NCBI GenBank assembly: GCA_027064285.1
Contig: JAMOPX010000229.1
Span: 1-5,109, forward strand
Origin: Desulfobacterales bacterium
GTDB lineage: Bacteria; Desulfobacterota; DSM-4660; Desulfatiglandales; JALVZP01
Length of the DNA: 5,109 bases
Reading direction: 5' to 3'
Part shown: piece by piece, positions 1 through 5,109 of the stretch
Position numbering within the stretch: the first letter of the stretch is position 1
Layout: every line of letters starts with the position of its first letter
Made by a program: the position numbers and the translations under genes
Notes under the pieces: generated by a model
The model's database searches: none
What the model was told of the DNA's origin: nothing
What the model saw: the letters and a program-made list of their open reading frames with translations, nothing else

Positions 1-555
1 AATGATAAAGCATACTTTTACGCATTAAAACCAGTAGCAAAAGGATACGCAAAGATTGTTCCAGAAACTGTGAGATTAAGCATAGATAGATGTTTTAAGA
101 ACTTAGAATTTCCTATTCGATTCGTAAATAATGTATTACAGCTAAAATTCAAAAATGCTGGAATAGAACTAACAAGATTTGTGATAAACAGTAGCATCGG
201 AATAGCAGGGTTTACAGATCCTGCAAGAAGATGGTTTCACTTAGAGCCTAAGAAAGAAGACTTTGGACAGACCTTGGGATATTATCATATGGGGAGTATT
301 TTTCATATAGTATGGCCATTCATTGGACCTTCTAATCTAAGAGATACTATTGGAAAAACAGGAGACATATTTACTCAACCTGCCACATACCTAGTGGATT
401 GGTGGATCCTGCTTGCAGCTCGTGCATTTGAAAAGATAAATTACACCTCCTTACATATAGGAGAATATGAAAACATGAAAAAAGCAGCAGTGGACTATTA
501 TATATTCATAAGAGATGCATATGAGCAGATGAGAATAAAACAAATAAAGGAGTAG
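1..555 (+). CDS. mlaA: MlaA (VacJ) family outer-membrane phospholipid lipoprotein, 5' partial
   Basis: In the Mla pathway MlaA sits in the outer membrane and takes phospholipids from its outer leaflet, passing them to periplasmic MlaC. The frame is open from base 1, giving 184 visible residues. The GTG at 70 is internal, because the sequence before it already matches the family (a PVAKGY motif at residues 11-16). Other family signatures follow in order: NNVLQ at about 43-47, a RFxxN block at 59-63, GIAGFTDPA at 67-75, EDFGQTLG at 86-93, a P-x-x-GPSNLRDTIG block at 106-118, and the C-terminal DYYIFIRDAYEQMR near 165-178. The signal peptide and lipobox cysteine must lie upstream of the window. 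The protein stops soon after the RDAY block, so it has only a short C-terminal tail. It is the first visible gene of an operon with mlaC and an RND permease. The family call is secure; the substrate is inferred from the family. Confidence 0.94.
   Translation, partial: NDKAYFYALKPVAKGYAKIVPETVRLSIDRCFKNLEFPIRFVNNVLQLKFKNAGIELTRFVINSSIGIAGFTDPARRWFHLEPKKEDFGQTLGYYHMGSIFHIVWPFIGPSNLRDTIGKTGDIFTQPATYLVDWWILLAARAFEKINYTSLHIGEYENMKKAAVDYYIFIRDAYEQMRIKQIKE
546..552 (+). promoter_or_regulatory. Ribosome binding site of the mlaC-family gene
   Basis: AAAGGAG lies 7 bases before the ATG at 560 and sits inside the last codons of mlaA. It is a strong Shine-Dalgarno match at good spacing. It supports the chosen start and suggests that translation of the two genes is coupled. 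Confidence 0.8.
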
Positions 556-559
556 AGCT

Positions 560-1180
560 ATGAAAAAAATAGCAATATTATGCGTACTATTTTTACTTAT
601 AAGTGCTAATACTGTTATTTGTTCAGATGTTATTTGTTCAGATGAAAAAAGCTATGTGGAAAACCTTATAAAATCTAAGACAGAGCAAATACTTTCCATA
701 ATCAGAAAAAGGGATATAAACCAAAAAGAAAAGAAACAAAAGATATTTGACATTGCAAAACCTTTGTTTGACTTTACAACCATGTCAAAACTTACCTTAG
801 GAAAGAAATATTGGTCTAAGTTAACCCCAGAACAACAGAAAAGATTTGTGGACCTATTTGTAAAAAGACTCAGAATGGTATATTTAGACAGGGTAGATAT
901 TTATGGTAATGAAACAATAAGCTTTAAACCCGCTATACAAAAAAGAAAAAATCTCATATACGTTCCTTCCACAGTAACTTCCAAAAATGAAAAGTTTGTT
1001 GTGCTTTATAAGTTCTGGAAGTCTCCAAATGGATGGAAGATATATGATGTTGAGGTAGAAGGTGTAAGTGTTGTAAGAACATACAGATCCCAGTTCACGG
1101 AAATCATCAAAAAGAAGGGAATCAAAGGCCTGTTTGAAGAACTGGAAAAACTAACACAACAATTAAATTATAAATCATAA
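560..1180 (+). CDS. mlaC: MlaC/Ttg2D/HpnM-family periplasmic lipid-binding protein
   Basis: This 206-residue protein is a periplasmic carrier that shuttles phospholipids (or, in the HpnM branch, possibly hopanoid-related lipids) between outer and inner membranes. A Sec signal peptide is visible: KK at 2-3, then a hydrophobic core at about 4-16. Cleavage probably falls near residues 20-27. No proper lipobox precedes Cys21 or Cys26 (Ile at -1), so a soluble protein is expected. Family features are LFDF...LGKKYW at 69-85, the LTPEQQKRF helix at 88-96, and the highly typical WKIYDVEVEGVSVVRTYRSQF block at 159-179, followed by a final helix ending near 200. Length is normal for the family. The gene starts 4 bases after mlaA with a good ribosome binding site and is followed 3 bases later by an RND permease. 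MlaC and HpnM are hard to separate by eye; the RND neighbour fits either. Confidence 0.92.
   Translation: MKKIAILCVLFLLISANTVICSDVICSDEKSYVENLIKSKTEQILSIIRKRDINQKEKKQKIFDIAKPLFDFTTMSKLTLGKKYWSKLTPEQQKRFVDLFVKRLRMVYLDRVDIYGNETISFKPAIQKRKNLIYVPSTVTSKNEKFVVLYKFWKSPNGWKIYDVEVEGVSVVRTYRSQFTEIIKKKGIKGLFEELEKLTQQLNYKS
613..644 (+). repeat. 15-bp in-frame tandem duplication in the mlaC signal-peptide region
   Basis: GTTATTTGTTCAGAT occurs at 614-628 and again at 629-643 without a mismatch; the 15-base period also holds for one flanking base on each side (613 and 644). It encodes VICSD twice (residues 19-23 and 24-28), exactly around the predicted signal-peptidase site. The frame is kept, so the duplication adds five residues and an extra cysteine. 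Confidence 0.95.
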
Positions 1181-1183
1181 AAA

Positions 1184-3697
1184 ATGAAAAAAATTATCAG
1201 ATGGATTGACCTATTTGACAGGCTTATTCTGGGTCATCCACTTATAACTATTATCTGTTTTCTCTGCATGATTGCTTTTTTTTGCTATCATGCAAGGGAC
1301 TTTAAAATTGATGCTTCTGCTGAAACCCTTTTAAATGAAAATGACAGAGATCTTCTGTACTGGAGAACTATATGTAAAAGATATGGAGTAAAAGATTTCA
1401 TAGTAATTACCTATAAGCCGTACAATATAGATCTTTTTTCTCCTCAAGCACTCTCAGACATTTCCCACATGGGAAATGAAATAAAAAATAAGGTAAAAAG
1501 TGTGGAAAATGTAATTTCTATTCTAAATGTCCCCCTTATAGAAACTGCAAAAAGAATACATATAAAAGATCTAAATAACATTCCAACCCTTGAGACACCG
1601 GGGATAGACATAGAGCTGGCAAAGGAAGAATTTAGGGATAGCCCACTTTATAGAAATCTCTTGGTCAGCCCGGAGTTAGATGCCACAGCCTTAGAAGTAA
1701 TATTTAAATCCAATAAAAAATATGATGAACTCGTGGATAAAAGAGATGAGCTGGTTCAGAAAAAGTATTCTGTAGGATTGAGTAAAAAGGAGAAAGAAGA
1801 ATATAAAAGACTCTCTAAGAGAATAAGATTATATCTAGATCAGATAAGAGATCAGAGGCACAAAGACATAAACACAATACGCGCCATAGTAAGCAAGTAT
1901 TCAAAACATGCAAAGATAATACCGGGCGGATTACCTGTAATAGCAGATGATTTGATTAGGTTTATTCATAACGATTTAAAGATATTTGGTCTTGGTGTCT
2001 TTATATTCATGTTATTGACCTTAGGCTTCTCTTTCAGAAAACCAAGATGGATTATCCTGCCAATGTTGTGCTGTGGTTTCTCTGTAATAGTAATGATGGG
2101 AATACTTGGTATATTTGATTGGGAAGTAACAGTTATATCTTCTAATTTTATATCTCTTCAGCTTATCCTTACTATGGCCATAGCTATTCACCTGATTGTG
2201 AGATATGAGGAGTTTCATTCTGAAGATCCAGAAATGCCTAATAGGACATTAATTAGAAATACTATCCAAGATAAATTTACTCCATGCCTTTATACAACAC
2301 TAACTACCATAGCTGGTTTTTCTTCTCTGCTCCTCTGCAATATTAAGCCTGTAAGAACATTTGGATGGATGATGAGTGCAGGTCTTATGGTATCTCTTAT
2401 TCTTACATTTATATTCTTTCCGGCCGAGGTAATGCTTCTTAAAAAAGCGACTCCGCTTCAAAAGAAAAAATCAGATTTTGGCATAACAAAGTTTTTTGCA
2501 AAACTGGTAGATGGACATGAACGATCCATAATATTGGTAAGCATGATAGTTTTGGTGGTTAGCTTAGTAGGTATTTCAAAGTTAGAGGTAGAAAACTGCT
2601 TTATAGACTATTTTAAACACACCACCGAGATATATCAGGGATTAAAATTCATAGACCAAAAATTAGGAGGAACAACACCTTTAGATGTGATATTAGAATT
2701 TAAAGAAGAACAGAATGAAAAAAAGATTAAAACCTCAGATTCTAATGAATCTCAAGATATATTTGACGAATTTGAAGAATTTGAAAAGCCTGCAAACAAG
2801 GCTCAATACTGGTTTACATATGACAAGATTGAATTAATGGAGAAAGTACATGACTATTTAGAAAGTCTTCCTCAGATAGGAAAGGTGCTTTCCTTAGCTA
2901 CCATGATAAAGCTTGTAAAAAGGCTTAATGAAGGCAAACCCTTAGATAATTTTGAACTTGCTCTTTTATATACCAAACTGCCTGAAAAATTTAAGGATAT
3001 GATAATAAAACCCTTTGTTTCTATAGAGCACAATGAAGCACATTTCATAGCCAGAATAATAGACTCTAATAAGTCTTTGAGAAGAAATGCTCTTTTAAAG
3101 AAGATAAGACATGACTTTGTTCACAAGCTCGGATTAAAAAAAGACCAGTTTCACTTAGCAGGAGTGCTTGTTCTTTATAACAATGTCCTTCAAAGCCTTT
3201 TTAGGTCTCAGATTCTTACCCTTGGATTTACAGCAATGCTTCTTATGTTTATGTTCTTTATACTTTTCAGGTCTGCTAAGATTTCACTTCTGGCAATATT
3301 TCCCAACATATTGCCAGTTATATTTATCTTAGGTTTTATGGGATGGAGTAACATTCACTTGGATGTTATGACTATAACCATTGCTTCCATCAGCATGGGA
3401 ATAGCTGTGGATGATACAATCCATTATATCCATAGGTTTGAACAGGAGTTCAAGATCCACAAAGATTATCTAAAAACTATGTATAAGTGTCACGATACTA
3501 TTGCCTATGCCATGTTTTACACAACTTTAGTTATAACAGTTGGCTTTTCTATATTGGTGTTCTCTAATTTTATACCAACAATATACTTTGGAATACTCAC
3601 GGGATTAGCTATGATAATTGCTCTTGTTGCAGACCTTTCCCTTCTTCCAGCTCTTATAATAAAGTTTAAGCCCTTTGGGCCTGAGCAGAAGAAATAG
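1184..3697 (+). CDS. RND-superfamily (MMPL/HpnN-like) inner-membrane lipid exporter
   Basis: This 837-residue permease has the standard twelve-helix RND plan. TM1 is at about 19-36, then a periplasmic domain (about 38-262) with a charged, probably coiled-coil stretch at 176-226. TM2-6 fall between 266 and 418 and TM7 is at about 448-465. A second periplasmic domain (about 467-672) follows, including an acidic segment (EEFE-type residues near 526-534). TM8-12 lie between 676 and 824. The signature SMGIAVDDTIHYIHRF in TM10 (737-752) carries the paired Asp743/Asp744 expected to relay protons. The equivalent first-half helix (TM4, about 317-338) lacks an Asp. HpnN and related MMPL proteins move hydrophobic lipids from the inner membrane toward the periplasm. 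The MlaC-type neighbour suggests the carrier hands lipid to or from this pump. The start is 3 bases after the mlaC stop with no visible Shine-Dalgarno sequence, so translational coupling is likely. The exact substrate is unknown. Confidence 0.9.
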   Translation: MKKIIRWIDLFDRLILGHPLITIICFLCMIAFFCYHARDFKIDASAETLLNENDRDLLYWRTICKRYGVKDFIVITYKPYNIDLFSPQALSDISHMGNEIKNKVKSVENVISILNVPLIETAKRIHIKDLNNIPTLETPGIDIELAKEEFRDSPLYRNLLVSPELDATALEVIFKSNKKYDELVDKRDELVQKKYSVGLSKKEKEEYKRLSKRIRLYLDQIRDQRHKDINTIRAIVSKYSKHAKIIPGGLPVIADDLIRFIHNDLKIFGLGVFIFMLLTLGFSFRKPRWIILPMLCCGFSVIVMMGILGIFDWEVTVISSNFISLQLILTMAIAIHLIVRYEEFHSEDPEMPNRTLIRNTIQDKFTPCLYTTLTTIAGFSSLLLCNIKPVRTFGWMMSAGLMVSLILTFIFFPAEVMLLKKATPLQKKKSDFGITKFFAKLVDGHERSIILVSMIVLVVSLVGISKLEVENCFIDYFKHTTEIYQGLKFIDQKLGGTTPLDVILEFKEEQNEKKIKTSDSNESQDIFDEFEEFEKPANKAQYWFTYDKIELMEKVHDYLESLPQIGKVLSLATMIKLVKRLNEGKPLDNFELALLYTKLPEKFKDMIIKPFVSIEHNEAHFIARIIDSNKSLRRNALLKKIRHDFVHKLGLKKDQFHLAGVLVLYNNVLQSLFRSQILTLGFTAMLLMFMFFILFRSAKISLLAIFPNILPVIFILGFMGWSNIHLDVMTITIASISMGIAVDDTIHYIHRFEQEFKIHKDYLKTMYKCHDTIAYAMFYTTLVITVGFSILVFSNFIPTIYFGILTGLAMIIALVADLSLLPALIIKFKPFGPEQKK

Positions 3698-4910
3698 ATT
3701 CACTTGCTTTCCATCTTTTCACCAAATATGGCTTTGTGGTCTCAAATACCATACATTCATCTTCTATTACCCCTTCTGCTTGGGCAATAGACATGCTGGC
3801 TGTTTTCTTTACAAAAGAAAGGGTCTTTCCAAAATAAAGGGGAATAAGTGATTCCATCATCAGATCTCTATCTACAATAGCATCTCTATATGACACAGCA
3901 ATATCAAATAAGAGCCTGGCCCACAGATCAACAGGAAAGTTGAAATGTTCTTCCTTTAAGTCCTTGATTTCAAGAAGCTTTCTATAAACATCTTTTGACA
4001 AAATCTGCTCCCATACATCTCTATAAGTATCAAATCCATCATGAAATTTGTTCCTCAATCTCTCTGTATCCACTTTTATTTCAGGTGGCATCTCTGTTTC
4101 TCCCAGCCCAAATCCAAATATAGCTGTAGGACGGCTATACTTCATCTTAAGCCAGAATGAATCAAAATAGCTCATCATCTTAAATATCGTCCCGATCACC
4201 TGTCTGAACATAGGGCCTAAATCCGCACCAGGATCTTTGACCCTGTGTATCTTTGGCTTTCCCATAAATGACTGACACACCCTAACCCTATTGCATATAG
4301 CCAATGTGGTCATCCATATGTCTATACCAAAATTAGCGATATATTCATCCCAAAGATTACTTTCTAAATATATTCTTGCCAGTTTTCCGTTAAAGCCAAA
4401 GTCTCCTCCTATGGGCTGTCTTATCCTTCTTCCATACAATGCCCTGGTCAATGGATAAGCTATTCCATTAGTTATGGTGCCATCATACTTATGTCTTACA
4501 TAAAGTGGAGCTACATAGGAGAAGCCATTGAAAAGAGGTTCACCTAAGTGTTTTATCCATTCAGGAGTTATGCTTTTAAGATCTGCATCAACCACAACTA
4601 TAGCCTTTGCCTTTAATTCCAACACCTTTTTAAAGAGATTTCTAAAATTATTACCCTTACCTTTGATTCCCGGTGGAGTGGATATGTAAATCTTAGGCAC
4701 CTGAGTGGGAGTATTCAAAAAGACATCTTTTGTATTATCAGGGGAATTATTATCACAGTTTATTATAACCGACTTTTTATCACTAAAATATTTCACAAGT
4801 CCTTTATCAGCCTGCGTTACTGGAAAGCTTATAGAATCTGCCTCATTATACGAAGGTATAGCTACTACTATATCTGCCTCCTTAACCCCTTCTGGATTTA
4901 TTTCTATCAT
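3666..4910 (-). CDS. Mannosylglycerate/glucosylglycerate synthase-like glycosyltransferase (GT-A fold)
   Basis: This 414-residue cytoplasmic enzyme probably transfers a sugar from a nucleotide-sugar donor to D-glycerate, making a compatible solute in one step. Visible features in order are: the Rossmann-like start AIPSYNEADS (18-27), DNNSPDNT (53-60), GKGKGNN-type loop (about 81-88), the metal-binding DxD as VVVDAD (105-110) followed by TPEW (115-118), RQPIGGDFG (164-172), FGIDIW (194-199), His222 in KIHR as the likely third metal ligand, and a helical C-terminal domain with HFNFPVDLW (322-330). The order and spacing match what I recall of Rhodothermus marinus mannosylglycerate synthase and its glucosylglycerate homologues. 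Donor (GDP-mannose or NDP-glucose) cannot be read off. There is an in-frame TGA at 4914-4916 just upstream, so ATG 4908-4910 is the first possible ATG start. GAGGA touches the ATG, too close to be ideal, and a weaker AGG lies at 4918-4920. The gene overlaps the permease 3' end by 32 bp. Confidence 0.85.
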   Translation of the reverse strand: MIEINPEGVKEADIVVAIPSYNEADSISFPVTQADKGLVKYFSDKKSVIINCDNNSPDNTKDVFLNTPTQVPKIYISTPPGIKGKGNNFRNLFKKVLELKAKAIVVVDADLKSITPEWIKHLGEPLFNGFSYVAPLYVRHKYDGTITNGIAYPLTRALYGRRIRQPIGGDFGFNGKLARIYLESNLWDEYIANFGIDIWMTTLAICNRVRVCQSFMGKPKIHRVKDPGADLGPMFRQVIGTIFKMMSYFDSFWLKMKYSRPTAIFGFGLGETEMPPEIKVDTERLRNKFHDGFDTYRDVWEQILSKDVYRKLLEIKDLKEEHFNFPVDLWARLLFDIAVSYRDAIVDRDLMMESLIPLYFGKTLSFVKKTASMSIAQAEGVIEDECMVFETTKPYLVKRWKASESISSAQAQRA

Positions 4911-4922
4911 TCCTCAACCTGG

Positions 4923-5108
4923 TTAACAAAACCGCACATTAGTGCAGCTTTGGGTGGGGTATTTGTATTCCGCCTCTTCAGAATGGCCAGCCCCACCTGG
5001 CGGTTTTTGGCCATCCATAGCCCCTGCACCAGGTGCAGGAACTAACCTTTTCACCACCCTCTTCCAATCCCTTAGGACAAGCACTCGTCTTAAGGGAGAA
5101 AAGTCCCT
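4923..5108 (-). CDS. Possible 3' end of an unrecognised minus-strand gene (5' partial)
   Basis: One minus-strand frame stays open for 61 codons from the window edge to TAA at 4923-4925, 12 bases before the glycosyltransferase ATG. The first half is basic (for example LRDWKRVVKRL), the middle is rich in Gly, Pro and Ala (VPAPGAGAMDGQKPPGGAG) and the end reads PTQSCTNVRFC. I do not recognise a family. An internal ATG at 5016-5018 would give only 31 residues and lacks a clear ribosome binding site. The opposite strand is also open over part of the region, and G+C-rich DNA has few stops by chance, so this may not be coding. If real, the gene would sit just upstream of the glycosyltransferase in the same direction. 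Confidence 0.2.
   Translation of the reverse strand, partial: RDFSPLRRVLVLRDWKRVVKRLVPAPGAGAMDGQKPPGGAGHSEEAEYKYPTQSCTNVRFC
4953..5014 (-). ncRNA. Candidate H-type pseudoknot in the glycosyltransferase leader
   Basis: Read on the minus strand, ATGGCCA (5014-5008) pairs perfectly with TGGCCAT (4989-4983), 7 bp. Inside its loop, GGTGGGG (4997-4991) pairs perfectly with CCCCACC (4959-4953), which lies downstream of the first stem. The two stems interlock, with a 10-base first loop, one base between the stems and a 23-base last loop. That geometry is sterically reasonable for an H-type pseudoknot. It ends 42 bases before the glycosyltransferase ATG. The complementary strand has the same pairing potential, so strand is assigned only from the downstream gene. 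Whether it is transcribed is unknown. Confidence 0.3.
5023..5039. repeat. 17-bp palindrome, possible operator or hairpin
   Basis: CCTGCACC at 5023-5030 is the exact reverse complement of GGTGCAGG at 5032-5039, around a single central A. As DNA it has the look of a dimeric-protein binding site; as RNA it would form a 7-bp stem with a three-base loop. It lies about 113 bases upstream of the glycosyltransferase start. No run of T follows on either strand, so it is not an obvious terminator. Confidence 0.5.
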
Positions 5109-5109
5109 T
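5069..5109 (-). promoter_or_regulatory. Two mutually exclusive hairpins at the window edge
   Basis: Bases 5069-5078 pair with 5087-5096 (ten pairs, one of them G-U, 8-base loop). Alternatively AAGGGA at 5092-5097 pairs with TCCCTT at 5104-5109 (six pairs, 6-base loop). Both use the AAGGG segment near 5092-5096, so only one can form at a time. Such switching is seen in attenuators and riboswitch expression platforms, but no T-tract or bound-ligand motif is evident here and the second hairpin may continue beyond the window. Confidence 0.3.

Larger units (their letters stand above)
4911..5109 (-). other. G+C-rich, palindrome-rich region upstream of the glycosyltransferase
   Basis: This 199-base stretch counts to about 52% G+C (about 59% in 4951-5040), far above the adjacent genes. 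It contains several self-complementary blocks, listed separately, more than expected for a plain promoter region. I recognise no known riboswitch, tRNA, tmRNA, SRP RNA or RNase P RNA in it. No convincing -35/-10 pair was found on the minus strand; TACAAA at 4963-4968 resembles a -10 box but has no matching -35. It may be a structured 5' leader of the glycosyltransferase, a copy of an intergenic repeat, or the end of another gene. Confidence 0.55.

Noticed and set aside
70..72. GTG as the start of the mlaA gene
   Set aside because: The frame is open upstream to base 1 and the upstream residues match the MlaA family, so the true start is outside the window.
580..640. MlaC-family protein as a lipoprotein (Cys21 or Cys26 as lipidated residue)
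   Set aside because: The residue before each cysteine is Ile, which does not fit the lipobox requirement for Gly, Ala or Ser at that position.
1276..1283. Run of eight T in TM1 of the RND gene, a possible phase-variation tract
   Set aside because: Runs of this length are common in AT-rich genes, the frame is intact and nothing suggests switching.
2021..2218. 65-residue open frame on the minus strand
   Set aside because: It lies wholly inside the RND permease gene, antisense to conserved membrane helices, and has no family likeness or ribosome binding site.
3670..3680. GCCC-TTT-GGGC hairpin at the convergent gene ends
   Set aside because: Only 4 bp, inside both coding sequences, and the T-rich stretch after it on the minus strand is broken; too weak to call a terminator.
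4705..4926. 73-residue open frame on the plus strand
   Set aside because: It is antisense to the N-terminal catalytic part of the glycosyltransferase, whose motifs are clear; a shadow frame.
4986..5008. Terminator-like hairpin on the plus strand: GCCAG, 6-base loop, CTGGC, then GG and five T
   Set aside because: The stem is only 5 bp, no plus-strand gene ends nearby, and the same bases take part in the stronger interlocking stems.
4983..5045. 20-codon plus-strand open frame starting at ATG 4983
   Set aside because: No Shine-Dalgarno sequence, no recognisable product, and it overlaps the inverted repeats; most likely a chance frame in G+C-rich DNA.

Overview
The window comes from an AT-rich, double-membraned (Gram-negative) bacterium. 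The coding regions look roughly one-third G+C by spot counts. Outer-membrane lipid-transport genes (MlaA, MlaC) imply an outer membrane. The combination of MlaA, MlaC and a large RND/MMPL permease, plus a mannosylglycerate-synthase-like glycosyltransferase, resembles Desulfobacterota or Nitrospirota-type lineages. That placement is an inference from gene content, and no marker gene here fixes the taxon.

Layout. Bases 1-3697 (+ strand) hold a tight three-gene operon: the 3' part of mlaA (outer-membrane phospholipid lipoprotein, start lies before the window), an mlaC/Ttg2D-family periplasmic lipid carrier 4 bases later, and an 837-residue RND-superfamily permease of MMPL/HpnN type 3 bases after that. 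Together they outline a route between the outer membrane (MlaA), the periplasm (MlaC) and the inner membrane (RND protein) for phospholipids or other lipids such as hopanoids. MlaFEDB-type ABC genes are not in the window but could lie upstream.

Bases 3666-4910 (- strand) hold a convergent gene that overlaps the permease tail-to-tail by 32 bp. It encodes a GT-A glycosyltransferase closely matching the motif layout of mannosylglycerate/glucosylglycerate synthases, so its likely role is making a compatible solute.

Bases 4911-5109 hold no confident gene. This stretch is about 52% G+C by hand count, clearly richer than the genes, and is packed with complementary segments. These include two 7-bp stems that interlock as an H-type pseudoknot, a 17-bp palindrome and two mutually exclusive hairpins. 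It lies directly upstream of the glycosyltransferase start and could be a structured 5' leader, a dispersed repeat, or the end of another gene: one minus-strand frame is open from the window edge to a stop 12 bases before the glycosyltransferase start. This is the least explained part of the window.
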